Positions 1 to 8,811 of a DNA stretch of 64,000 bases are shown in pieces. The first letter of the stretch is position 1. Every line of letters begins with the position of its first letter. The notes beneath the pieces were generated by a model that ran no database searches, was not told the DNA's origin, and was given only the letters and a program-made list of their open reading frames with translations. The stretch is taken from positions 85,120-149,119 of the forward strand of contig JBKBRC010000002.1 in the NCBI GenBank assembly GCA_046292345.1, read 5' to 3'. Source of the stretch: JBKBRC01 sp046292345 (GTDB taxonomy: Bacteria > Bacteroidota > Rhodothermia > Rhodothermales > Rubricoccaceae). A program made the position numbers and the translations under genes.

Positions 1-1
1 G

Positions 2-3000
2 CTCGAGGCGCCTCCGGCCGCCGCGCCCGACGCGCCGCCCGCGAACGCGTCACTCGCCGACGCTCCGGAGACCGCACTCGCCTTCACCCATCTCACGACC
101 GAGGGCGGGCTCGCCGGCGACCTTGTCACGGCCGTCGCGCAGGATGCCCTCGGGTTCGTGTGGATCGGGACGACCGAGGGGCTCACCCGCTACGACGGCT
201 ACGCGGCGCGCACCTTCGGCAGCAGCGCTACCGACACGACGCGCCTGCCCGACAGCGCCGTGCAGGCGCTTCTGCCTGCCGAGGGCGGCGCGCTCTGGGT
301 CGGCACGGCCGACGGCCTGGCCCGCTACGACCCTGCCACCGAGCGCTTTGCCCGCGTGCCCCCGCGCACGCTGCCCTCCGCCGACGTGCTCGCCCTCGCT
401 CCAGACCCGGCCGGTGCGCTCTGGGTCGGCACGGCGCGCGGGCTGGCCTGCCTCGAGCCCTCCGGCGAGATCCGCACCGAGGCCGCCTGGCCCACGGCTG
501 CCGTGCAGGCGCTCGCGCGTAGCCCCGACGGCGCCCTCTGGATCGGCACCGACGACGGGCTGTTCCGCCGCGACCCGGCCTCCGGCCAGCTGTCCCGATA
601 CCGTCCGGAGGCGCCGGAGGCGTCCAGCATCGCTGCGCTCTGGGCCGGCGAGCGCGGCGAGCTCTGGGTGGGCACGCTCGGCGGCGGGCTGCTCCGCTTC
701 GACCCACGCGCGGGCACGTTCGCGCCCGTCCCGCTCGGCGGCGGCGTGAGCGCGAGCGTCGTCTCGGCGGTCTACGAGGACCGCGAGGGCGTGCTCTGGG
801 TAGGCACGTTCGGCGCGGGCCTCTACCGCCTCGTGCCCGGCGCCGAGGCGCCGCAGCGCTTCCGCCACGAGCCCGGCGCGCCGACCTCGCTCGGAGACGA
901 CATGGTCTCGACGCTGTTCGAGGACCGCCAGGGCGTGTTCTGGGTGGGCACCTACCGCGGCCTCGGCCGCTTCGACCGCGCGCGCAGCACCTACGTCCAC
1001 TTCCGGCACGACCCCGACGACGCGCGCGCGCTCTCAAGCACCGATGCGTGGGCGCTGCTCGCGCTTCCCGGGGGCGGCTTGCTCGTCGGCACCGACCGCT
1101 CGCTCGACATGCTCGCGCCCGGCGCGCGCGCGTTCACGCACACGCCCCTTCCCGGCGGCGCGCGCGCCCTGCTGCCCGACGGCGAGGGCGGCGTGTGGGT
1201 CGGCACGCCCGGCGGCCTGTGGCACCTCGACGCGCCCGGCGGTCGGCTCCGCCAGTCCGAACTGCGCACCGCAGACGGCACGCCGCCCTCGGTCTCGGCG
1301 CTCGCCGCCAGCGAAGACGGCACGCTCTGGATCGGCACCGACGCCGACGGCGTGCTCCGCCGCGCCTCCGACGGGCGGGCCGTGCAGACGGTCGGGCACG
1401 AGGGCGCCGGGCTGGCCCACAACACCGTGCACGCGCTCACGCGCGCGCCCGACGGCACGCTCTGGATCGGCACGGCCGGCGGCCTGTGCCGGCTTGCCCC
1501 CACGCCCGCCGCTGCGCGGCCGCCCCGCGCGACGTGTCTGGACGGCGAGGCCGAAGGCGCTACGCTCGCCCTGCACGTCCGCTCCGACGGGACGCTCTTT
1601 GCCGGCACCGACGCCGGATTGCTGCGCGTGACGCCGGGCGGCGCCGTGCGCCGCTACAGCCCCGGCACGCCCGATCTCCCCGAAGGCCCCATCGCCGCCC
1701 TCGCCGAAGACCGGGCCGGCTTCCTCTGGCTCAGCACCACGCGCGGGCTGGTCCGCTTCGACCCCGTCACCGAGACGTTCCAGCGCCGCCTCGCCGAGGG
1801 GCCGGCCACGTGGCGGGCGTTCACACGTGCGGGCGCGCAGACCGAGGGCGGGCGGCTGTTCTTCGCCGGGCCGGGCGGCGTGCTCGCGTTCTACCCCGAG
1901 CAGCTTGCCGCCGTCAACCCGCACCCGCCACAGGTCGTCCTGACCGAGGTCACGCTTGCCGAGGAGCCCGTCGTGCCCGGCCCGCACGCGCCACTACGCG
2001 CGGCCGCACCCGTCGCGGAGGCGATTCGCCTGCGGCACGACCAGAACTACGTCACGTTCTTCTTCGCCGCGCTCCACTTCGCCGATCCGGCCCAGAACCG
2101 CTACCGCTTCCGCATGGACGGCTCGGACGATGACTGGCGCGACGCGGGCCGCGAGCGCAAGGCGACCTACACCAACCTGCCCCCCGGCCGTTACACGTTC
2201 CGCGTCCAGGGTGCCAGCGCCGACGGCGTCTGGAGCCCCGAGGGCGCCGCGCTCAGCGTCGTCGTGCGTCCGCCGTGGTGGCGCCGCTGGTGGGCCTACG
2301 CGCTCTACCTCGGGCTGCTCGGCCTCGTGGCCACTCGCCTGGACCGCTGGCAGCGCCAGCGCCTGCTGCGCGTCGAGCGCGAGCGCGCCGAGCGCCGCGA
2401 AGCCGAACTGCGCGCCGAGAAGGCCGAGGCCGAGCTGGCGCGCGCGCGCGCGGTCGAGGAGGCCAACGCGCGCCTGGCCGAGGCCAACGCGCGCCTNNNN
2501 NNNNNNNNNNNNNNNNNNNNNNNNNNNNNNNNNNNNNNNNNNNNNNNNNNNNNNNNNNNNNNNNNNNNNNNNNNNNNNNNNNNNNNNNNNNNNNNNGAGG
2601 CCAACGCGCGCCTGGCCGAGGCCAACGCGCGCCTCGAGGCGTCCCTGCGCGACCTGCGCGCCACGCAGTCGCAACTCGTCGAGCAGGAGAAGCTGGCCTC
2701 GCTCGGACAGCTCACGGCCGGCATCGCGCACGAGATCAAGAACCCGCTCAACTTCGTCAACAACTTCGCCGACCTCTCCATCGACCTCGCCGCTGAGCTG
2801 CGCGCTACGCTCGCCGAGGCCGCCGCGCGGCCCGTCGGCGACGTGCTGCCCGACGTCGAGGACCTGCTGGCCGACCTGGCCGAGAACGCCCGGCGCATCC
2901 GCTCGCACGGCCAGCGCGCCGACCGCATCGTACGCGCGATGCTTCTGCACAGCCGCGGCGGCGCCGGCGTGCGCACGCCCGTAGACGTGAACGCGTTCGC

Positions 3001-3589
3001 CGAGGAGTACGCCAACCTTGCCTACCATGGCGCCCGGGCTGCCAGCGTAGACTTCCAGGCGGCGCTCGCGCAAGACCTCGATCCGGAGGCCGGCCGCATC
3101 AGCGTCGTGCCAGACGAGATGGGGCGCGTGCTCATCAACCTCTTCTCGAACGCCTTCTACGCCGTCTCGCAGCACCCCCCGTCCGGCGGCGCCCCGCCCA
3201 CGGTCACGCTCACCACGCGCCGCCTGCCGGGCGGCGTCGAGATTCGCGTAGCCGACAACGGGCCCGGCATTCCTGAGCAGATCCGCGCGCGCATCTTCGA
3301 ACCCTTCTTCACGACCAAGCCTGCCGGCCAGGGCACCGGCCTCGGCCTCTCGCTCGCGTTCGACATCGTCACACAGCTTCACGGCGGCACGCTCCGCGTC
3401 GAGACCGCCCCCGGGCGCGGCAGCACGTTCATCCTCTTCCTCCCGGACGAGGCGCCCGCACAGCCCGGCGCCGCGCAGCGGACCGGCGCCCCCCGGAGCG
3501 CAGACGTGCGCGGCAAGACGGACCCTCCTGCTCGCGAGACGGGCCCTCCTGCTCGCGAGACGGACCCTCCTGCTCGCACACCGCGTTAA
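2..3589 (+). CDS. Sensor histidine kinase with N-terminal two-component propeller and Y_Y_Y domain (5' partial, internal assembly gap)
   Basis: The frame is open to the left edge, so the true start lies outside the window. The first GTG at 158 falls inside the conserved first repeat (QDALGFVWIGTTEGL) and cannot be the start. About a dozen or more Reg_prop-type repeats of the form GxLWVGTxxGLxRxDP (about 100-1900) make a beta-propeller, followed by a Y_Y_Y immunoglobulin-like domain (about 1990-2270), one membrane helix (WWAYALYLGLLGLVATRL) and a long coiled coil. The coiled coil contains the heptapeptide repeat EANARLA on both sides of the N run at 2497-2596. The HisKA H-box is GIAHEIKNPLNF (His codon at 2729), followed by the N box NLFSNAFYAV, DNGPGIP and GTGLGLSLAFD. 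No receiver or HTH domain follows, so a separate response regulator is needed. The tail holds three 7-residue repeats (TDPPARE). By family it would sense an extracytoplasmic ligand; the ligand is unknown. Length across the gap is undetermined, although the frame is kept. Confidence 0.93.
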   Translation, partial: LEAPPAAAPDAPPANASLADAPETALAFTHLTTEGGLAGDLVTAVAQDALGFVWIGTTEGLTRYDGYAARTFGSSATDTTRLPDSAVQALLPAEGGALWVGTADGLARYDPATERFARVPPRTLPSADVLALAPDPAGALWVGTARGLACLEPSGEIRTEAAWPTAAVQALARSPDGALWIGTDDGLFRRDPASGQLSRYRPEAPEASSIAALWAGERGELWVGTLGGGLLRFDPRAGTFAPVPLGGGVSASVVSAVYEDREGVLWVGTFGAGLYRLVPGAEAPQRFRHEPGAPTSLGDDMVSTLFEDRQGVFWVGTYRGLGRFDRARSTYVHFRHDPDDARALSSTDAWALLALPGGGLLVGTDRSLDMLAPGARAFTHTPLPGGARALLPDGEGGVWVGTPGGLWHLDAPGGRLRQSELRTADGTPPSVSALAASEDGTLWIGTDADGVLRRASDGRAVQTVGHEGAGLAHNTVHALTRAPDGTLWIGTAGGLCRLAPTPAAARPPRATCLDGEAEGATLALHVRSDGTLFAGTDAGLLRVTPGGAVRRYSPGTPDLPEGPIAALAEDRAGFLWLSTTRGLVRFDPVTETFQRRLAEGPATWRAFTRAGAQTEGGRLFFAGPGGVLAFYPEQLAAVNPHPPQVVLTEVTLAEEPVVPGPHAPLRAAAPVAEAIRLRHDQNYVTFFFAALHFADPAQNRYRFRMDGSDDDWRDAGRERKATYTNLPPGRYTFRVQGASADGVWSPEGAALSVVVRPPWWRRWWAYALYLGLLGLVATRLDRWQRQRLLRVERERAERREAELRAEKAEAELARARAVEEANARLAEANARXXXXXXXXXXXXXXXXXXXXXXXXXXXXXXXXXXEANARLAEANARLEASLRDLRATQSQLVEQEKLASLGQLTAGIAHEIKNPLNFVNNFADLSIDLAAELRATLAEAAARPVGDVLPDVEDLLADLAENARRIRSHGQRADRIVRAMLLHSRGGAGVRTPVDVNAFAEEYANLAYHGARAASVDFQAALAQDLDPEAGRISVVPDEMGRVLINLFSNAFYAVSQHPPSGGAPPTVTLTTRRLPGGVEIRVADNGPGIPEQIRARIFEPFFTTKPAGQGTGLGLSLAFDIVTQLHGGTLRVETAPGRGSTFILFLPDEAPAQPGAAQRTGAPRSADVRGKTDPPARETGPPARETDPPARTPR
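2459..2638 (+). repeat. 21-bp tandem repeat encoding EANARLA heptads, interrupted by assembly gap
   Basis: Two units (2459-2496, the second cut by the gap) precede and two units (2597-2638) follow the N run. Each unit is 21 bp and encodes seven residues, exactly one coiled-coil heptad. The true copy number is hidden by the gap. Confidence 0.9.
2497..2596. other. Assembly gap, 100 N
   Basis: This is a run of exactly 100 N inside the heptad repeat of the sensor kinase. The round number indicates a placeholder of unknown true length. The reading frame is the same on both sides. Confidence 0.97.
3517..3579 (+). repeat. Three 21-bp tandem repeats at the 3' end of the kinase gene
   Basis: Three units at 3517-3537, 3538-3558 and 3559-3579 begin gacggaccctcc or gacgggccctcc and end at the last codons of the kinase. 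They encode TDPPARE, TGPPARE and TDPPAR, a charged proline-rich tail with no recognised function. Units 1 and 2 differ by one base. Confidence 0.9.
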
Positions 3590-3613
3590 GCCTTCCTTTC
3601 ACGCCCCGCACGC

Positions 3614-4255
3614 ATGCTCAGCCTCTGGAAACGCCTCACCGGGCAGCACTCGGGCGCTGAGGAGGAGCTCCTCGGTACGATCCCGCTCTTCGAGGATCTC
3701 ACCCCGCGCGAGATCGACGCGGTGCAGCGCCTCCTGCACCGCCGCGAGTACGTGGCCGGCGAGGCCATCTTCACGCAGGGCGAGCCCGGCCTCGGCATGT
3801 ACATCATCATACGAGGCGTCGTATCGATCCAGCGCGAGCCTACCGGACGCGAGCTGACCACGCTCACCGACGGCGACTTCTTCGGCGAGATCGCCCTGCT
3901 CAACGAGGTCATCCGCACCGCCACGGCCCGCGCCAAGACCGACTGCCTGCTGCTGAGCCTGTTCCAGCCGGACCTGCTCAGCCTCCTCGACCGCAGCCCG
4001 CGTCTCGGCGTCAAGGTGCTGCTCGCGCTCGCCCGCCTCGCCGGCATGCGCCTGGCCGAGGTCACGCTCGAGATCGACGCGCTGAGCCGGCAGCGCGACG
4101 AGCTCCTCGCCGAGCGCGAGGCGGCACGGGCCGGTGCGGGGCGCGCCCGCCCGCCCGGCCTGCACGAAGCACCGCCCGGGGCTTCCGCCCTCTCTCCCAC
4201 CCCTGCGCTGCCTCCTGCCCCGCGCGACGAGCAGCAGCCTCCTGGCGATGCGTAG
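3614..4255 (+). CDS. Stand-alone cyclic-nucleotide-binding domain protein
   Basis: This 213-residue protein has one cNMP-binding beta-barrel (about residues 20-140). The phosphate-binding cassette is recognisable as GEIALLNEVIRTATARA, with the Arg that normally contacts the cyclic phosphate. A helical segment (about 140-175, ending RQRDELLAERE) and a disordered Pro/Ala-rich tail follow. Unlike CRP/FNR regulators it has no helix-turn-helix, so direct DNA binding is unlikely; it is more likely an adaptor or sensor for cAMP/cGMP or another ligand. The start is the ATG 24 bp after the kinase stop. The end overlaps the next gene by 8 bp, which suggests co-translation with the permease. Confidence 0.85.
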   Translation: MLSLWKRLTGQHSGAEEELLGTIPLFEDLTPREIDAVQRLLHRREYVAGEAIFTQGEPGLGMYIIIRGVVSIQREPTGRELTTLTDGDFFGEIALLNEVIRTATARAKTDCLLLSLFQPDLLSLLDRSPRLGVKVLLALARLAGMRLAEVTLEIDALSRQRDELLAEREAARAGAGRARPPGLHEAPPGASALSPTPALPPAPRDEQQPPGDA

Positions 4256-5267
4256 CCTGCACGGAGCGTTGCTGCTGGCGGCCGCGGCCGGCACGGTGTT
4301 CCTCATCTGGGTGGCCGGCGACCTCGTCGGGCTGGCCATTGTGGGCGCCGTGCTCGCGTACTTGCTCCAGCCTCTCGTGGACCGCATGGAGCGCGCCGGC
4401 ATGGTCCGCCCGCTCGCCTCCGCGGTCGTCCTCGTGGCGCTCCTGGCGCTGATCGGCCTCGGCGTCGCCCTTGCCGCCCCGACGGTCGTAGCCCAGGTGA
4501 CGGCGCTGCAAGCGCGCTGGGCGAGCGGCGAGCTGCTCGGCCTGCTCGCCTCGGCCGAGCAGGCCATCGGGCGCTACGTGCCCTACGTGGATCCCGGCGA
4601 CCTCGGCCTTGTCGAGGCGGCCGAGGCGCTCATGGCGCAGGAGTCGGCGCCGCTGCTGCACTACGTCCCGGGCGCAATCGAACTGCTCGTCAACTTCTTC
4701 CTGGTGCCGTTCGTGCTCTTCGCGCTGCTCAACGACGGCCCGTACCTGCGCCGGCGGCTCGTGCAGTTCGTCCCGAACCGCTACTTCGAGTTCGCCACCG
4801 GCCTGCTCTTCAAGATCGACGACCACCTGGGCGGATACCTCCGCGGGCAGGCCCTCGTGGCGCTCGTCGTGGCCGTGCTCACGTCGGCCGGGCTGGCCGC
4901 GCTCGGCGTGGACTACTACCTGCTGCTCGGCATTCTGACGGGCCTGCTCAACTTCGTGCCCTACGTCGGGTTCTTTATCTCGGCCGGTCTTGCGCTTGCC
5001 GTGGCCGTCCTCTCGTCGGGCCGGCTGGACGTGGCCGCAGGCGTGCTCGGGCTCTACCTCGGGCTGCAACTGGCCGAGAACGTTGCCCTCCAGCCCTGGA
5101 TCACCGGCAAGAACGTCTCGCTGCACCCGGCGCTCGTGCTCTTCGCCATCCTGGTCGGCGAGCGGATGGGCGGTATCCTCGGTATGGCCCTTGCCGTTCC
5201 GACAGCGGCCATCCTGAAAGTCGTCCTTCTGGAAGTGGCGCTCAACCTGCGCCGCTACCATCTCTGA
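4248..5267 (+). CDS. AI-2E family (PerM/YdiK-type) membrane transporter
   Basis: This 339-residue polytopic membrane protein has two N-terminal helices (LLLAAAAGTVFLIWVAG and AIVGAVLAYLLQPLVDRME), a soluble segment, then the family-typical C-terminal block with LLGILTGLLNFVPYVGFFIS and ENVALQPWITGKNVSLHPALVLFAILVGERMGGI (read in two pieces). Family members export autoinducer-2 or act as antiporters or permeases with unknown substrates, so the substrate cannot be assigned. I chose ATG 4248 because the preceding in-frame codons (from 4134) lie inside the upstream gene and encode no hydrophobic or conserved sequence. The 8-bp overlap with the cNMP-binding gene points to one operon. Confidence 0.87.
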   Translation: MRSLHGALLLAAAAGTVFLIWVAGDLVGLAIVGAVLAYLLQPLVDRMERAGMVRPLASAVVLVALLALIGLGVALAAPTVVAQVTALQARWASGELLGLLASAEQAIGRYVPYVDPGDLGLVEAAEALMAQESAPLLHYVPGAIELLVNFFLVPFVLFALLNDGPYLRRRLVQFVPNRYFEFATGLLFKIDDHLGGYLRGQALVALVVAVLTSAGLAALGVDYYLLLGILTGLLNFVPYVGFFISAGLALAVAVLSSGRLDVAAGVLGLYLGLQLAENVALQPWITGKNVSLHPALVLFAILVGERMGGILGMALAVPTAAILKVVLLEVALNLRRYHL

Positions 5268-5273
5268 CCCTCC

Positions 5274-6185
<912 letters not shown>

Positions 6186-6205
6186 GCACAGCCCGGCACA
6201 CTCCG

Positions 6206-6264
6206 CCGGAGCACCGCGGCTCCGGAACGCCACGCGCCGCCCTCCTGTGCAGAAGGGCGGCGCG
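6206..6264. terminator. Two hairpins between convergent genes
   Basis: A 7-bp stem (CCGGAGC 6206-6212 with GCTCCGG 6219-6225) is followed by a perfect 11-bp stem (CGCGCCGCCCT 6233-6243 with AGGGCGGCGCG 6254-6264, 10-nt loop). They lie between the MBL hydrolase and the oppositely transcribed transglycosylase. No U-run follows on either strand, so their action as bidirectional terminators is an inference from position. Confidence 0.5.
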
Positions 6265-6318
6265 CAAGCGGAAGGGCGGGCGCAAGCGGAACCCCGGCGG
6301 ACCCGGCCGGCCGAGGCC

Positions 6319-8289
6319 CTAGCCGACCGTGCGCCCCGTCTCGATACGCAGCTGCTGGCCGGCGCGGATGCTCGAGCCGGAGAGGTTGTTCCAGCGCTGG
6401 ATGTCGCCGACCGTGACGCCGTAGCGGCGCGCGATCTGCGTCAGGTTCTCCCCCCGCGCGACCGTGTGCGTCTGCACACGCGGCGTGGGCGCAGCGGCCC
6501 GGACGGGTGCGCGGCGGCCCGTGTCGCGCAGCGCGAGGCGCTGCCCGGCGCGGATCTGGCTCGCGTTGTCCAGACCGTTCCACTGGGCAAGCTGCTGGAC
6601 CGAGAGGCCGTAGCGCGCGGCGATCTGCGTCAGGTTCTCCCCGCGCTGCACGACGTGCGTCGTCGGCTGAGCGGGGGCAGCGGCGCGGCGCGTGGGCGTG
6701 GCCGGGCGCGTGTCGGCCACCTGGCGCACAGGCAGTGCGGCCTCGGCGGCGGGCGCCTCGGGCTCGGCGGCAGCGAGCGTTACGGGCGGCGCTTCAGCCA
6801 CGCTCGGGCGCGCCAGTTCGCGCGGCGGCTCGGGCGTACGGGCGGGCGCGTTCTGCCGCGGCGCTGGCCGGGCGGCCGGGCGCGCCGGCGGACGGCCAGA
6901 CGCGGCCAGCAGCGCCTCTGAGGGCGTCAGCGGCGTCAGCGGGCGGTTGGCGCGCGGGCCGTAGTTGACTGTCTCGGCGGCCAGGCGGAGGCCGCCCGCC
7001 GTGGGCGGCGCGAACGCGTCGAGCGCCTCGGCGAACTGCCCGTAGGTACCGGCCGGCACGCGGAGCATCCACGGCGTGCGCACGTCCGGCACGCGGCCGG
7101 CGCGCAGCGACGGGTTGAGCGCGCGCAGCGCCTCCTCGGTCACGCCGATCGCGCGCGCGACCTGCGCCAGGCTTGTCCCTCCCGCCACGGGCACGCGGTC
7201 GAAGACGTAGCGCGGGCCGGGCGCGGGTGCCGGGAGGCCGTACGCATCCGGGTTCGAGAGCACCAGGGCCGTCGCGATGAACATGGGCACGTAGCCCTGC
7301 GTCTCCTGCGGGATGCGGCTGTAGATATCCCAGTACGTGGCGCGGCGGCCCGTGCGGTCCTCGAACTCGCGCACGTAGCGCGCGACGCGGTTCGGGTTCA
7401 TGTTGTAGCCCGCCATGGCGAGGTGCCAGTCGCCGAAGCGGTCGTAGAGGTCGCGCAGGTGGCGCGCGGCGGCGCGCGTGGCCTTCTCCGGATCGAGGCG
7501 GTCGTCAAGGACGTTGTTGACCTGCAGGCCGTAGGCGCCGCCGGTGGCGGGGATGAACTGCCACAGACCGGCCGCGCCGGCGTGGCTCCGCGCGATCGGG
7601 TTGAGCGCGCTCTCGACCATCGCGAGGTACTTCATCTCGTCGGGCACGCCCTCCTCGGCCAGGATGCGCTCGATCATCGGGAAGTACGTGTCGGCGCGGG
7701 CGCGCAGCGTGGCCACGTGGCCGCCGCGCGAGAGCAGGAAGCGGATGCTGCGCTCGATGCGCTCGTTGACCTCGAGCGGGACGGCCGTGCCCAGGCGCGC
7801 CATGTCGCGGTGGAAGTCCGGCAGCGGCACATTCTCGAGCAGCGGCGTCGTCTCGTCGAAGAGCGCGCGCAGGGCGGCGGCGCGGAAGGCGTAGACCTCA
7901 CCGCGGTCCATCGCGGCGCGGTCGTAGTACTGCTCGTACTCGGTCAGCACGGACGAGTAGACCTCGCGGAAGCGCGCGCGCGACATGGCGCCGGGCTGCT
8001 GCGCGAGCAGCTGGAGGTCGGCGACGAGGCTCTCGAGCAGGTGCTCGTAGCGCTCCGTCTGGCCGGCGGCTTCGGCCTGGAGCAACTCGGCCTGGCGGCT
8101 GTAGAGGTGGGCGATGCGAAGCGCGAGCTGCTCGTCGGAGAGCGAGTCCTGGGGCGCGGCCGGCGCTGCGAACGCGCTTTGCGTGGCCGCGAACGGCTGC
8201 GCAGGGCGCGGGGCAACGGTGGTGGACTGGGCCAGCGCGGGGGCTACGACGAGCAGCGACGACGCCGCCGCGAGCGGGATACGAGGCAT
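6319..8289 (-). CDS. mltD: MltD-like membrane-bound lytic murein transglycosylase with LysM domains
   Basis: This 656-residue exported protein cleaves peptidoglycan glycan strands. The start is the ATG at 8289, giving the signal peptide MPRIPLAAASSLLVVAPALAQ; upstream in-frame codons back to 8469 carry no conserved features. A helical N-terminal part is followed by the SLT domain (catalytic Glu in KYLAMVESALNP, then GAAGLWQFIPATG and AMAGYNMNP). A first degenerate LysM-like segment (around VAGGTSLAQVARAIGVTEE) comes next, then a proline/alanine linker and two clear C-terminal LysM domains opening THVVQRGENLTQIAARYG and THTVARGENLTQIARRYG. LysM domains bind GlcNAc in the wall. The gene stands alone, convergent with the MBL hydrolase, with its own candidate promoter. 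Confidence 0.92.
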   Translation of the reverse strand: MPRIPLAAASSLLVVAPALAQSTTVAPRPAQPFAATQSAFAAPAAPQDSLSDEQLALRIAHLYSRQAELLQAEAAGQTERYEHLLESLVADLQLLAQQPGAMSRARFREVYSSVLTEYEQYYDRAAMDRGEVYAFRAAALRALFDETTPLLENVPLPDFHRDMARLGTAVPLEVNERIERSIRFLLSRGGHVATLRARADTYFPMIERILAEEGVPDEMKYLAMVESALNPIARSHAGAAGLWQFIPATGGAYGLQVNNVLDDRLDPEKATRAAARHLRDLYDRFGDWHLAMAGYNMNPNRVARYVREFEDRTGRRATYWDIYSRIPQETQGYVPMFIATALVLSNPDAYGLPAPAPGPRYVFDRVPVAGGTSLAQVARAIGVTEEALRALNPSLRAGRVPDVRTPWMLRVPAGTYGQFAEALDAFAPPTAGGLRLAAETVNYGPRANRPLTPLTPSEALLAASGRPPARPAARPAPRQNAPARTPEPPRELARPSVAEAPPVTLAAAEPEAPAAEAALPVRQVADTRPATPTRRAAAPAQPTTHVVQRGENLTQIAARYGLSVQQLAQWNGLDNASQIRAGQRLALRDTGRRAPVRAAAPTPRVQTHTVARGENLTQIARRYGVTVGDIQRWNNLSGSSIRAGQQLRIETGRTVG

Positions 8290-8386
8290 CGAGGCGGAGG
8301 GCTGGTGGAACAACGGGGCCGGCAACGCCCCTCTGTCTGCGCGAGGCGTCTCGCTGCGCGAGGCGTCCGGGCGCGGCCGGCGGCCC

Positions 8387-8394
8387 CAAAAGTA
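8387..8394 (-). promoter_or_regulatory. Candidate Bacteroidota-type -7 element (TACTTTTG) upstream of the transglycosylase gene
   Basis: Read on the minus strand the site is TACTTTTG, an exact match to the TAnnTTTG -7 consensus of Bacteroidota primary sigma factors. It is about 95 bp upstream of the mltD-like ATG. No convincing TTG lies at the expected -33 spacing, so support is partial. Confidence 0.4.
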
Positions 8395-8523
8395 ACCCGT
8401 TTCGCTGACAGCGCACGCCGCAACGCCCGGTCGTGCAGAAAAAGGACAACTTGTCGGACCGTCGCCCACGTCCCGCTGTGCCTGACTCGGGCGCGGGACT
8501 CTGCGCAGGCCCCGTGCGCGCTT

Positions 8524-8808
8524 TCAGAGCGGGAGGTTGCCGTGCTTTTTGCGCGGGAGCGTCTGCACCTTGTTCCGGAGCATCCGGAGCGTGCGGATGA
8601 GGACGCGGCGGGTCTCGCGCGGGTGGATCACGTCGTCCACGTAGCCCCGCTCGGCGGCGATGTAGGGGTTCGCGAAGTGGGCCCGGTACTCCTCGGTGAA
8701 GGCGGCCTCGGCGGCGGCGGGGTCCTCGGCCTGCGCGATCTCGCGCTTGCGGATAATCTCGACGGCCCCCTTCGGACCCATGACCGCGATCTCGGCCGTT
8801 GGCCAGGC
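8524..8808 (-). pseudogene. Truncated 3' fragment of acyl-CoA carboxylase carboxyltransferase subunit gene
   Basis: This encodes the last about 93 residues of the protein made by the intact gene at 12607-14172, from AWPTAEIAVMGPKG to the identical C-terminus GNLPL. The 283-bp match to 12609-12891 has only two differences (8785 and 8800), both silent. The stop codons differ (TGA here, TAG in the intact gene). The upstream frame runs directly into the stop codon of the FG-GAP gene, so no start or catalytic core remains. It is a dead duplicate lying next to the transglycosylase gene. An 85-residue frame from the internal ATG is open but would lack every catalytic element. Confidence 0.92.
8526..8808. 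repeat. 283-bp direct repeat, left copy
   Basis: This is the left copy of a direct repeat whose right copy is 12609-12891, at an offset of 4083 bp with 281 of 283 positions identical. The two copies bracket the three-gene cassette at 8809-12608. Confidence 0.95.
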
Positions 8809-8811
8809 GCG

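Noticed and set aside
158..3589. Start of the first sensor kinase at GTG 158
   Set aside because: The codon lies inside the first propeller motif, and the frame continues in family-like sequence (AFTHLTTEGGLAGDLVTAVA) to the window edge.
8524..8781. Functional 85-residue carboxyltransferase protein
   Set aside because: It holds only the last fragment of the family, lacking the acyl-CoA and biotin-binding regions, and lies beside the FG-GAP stop without its own promoter.
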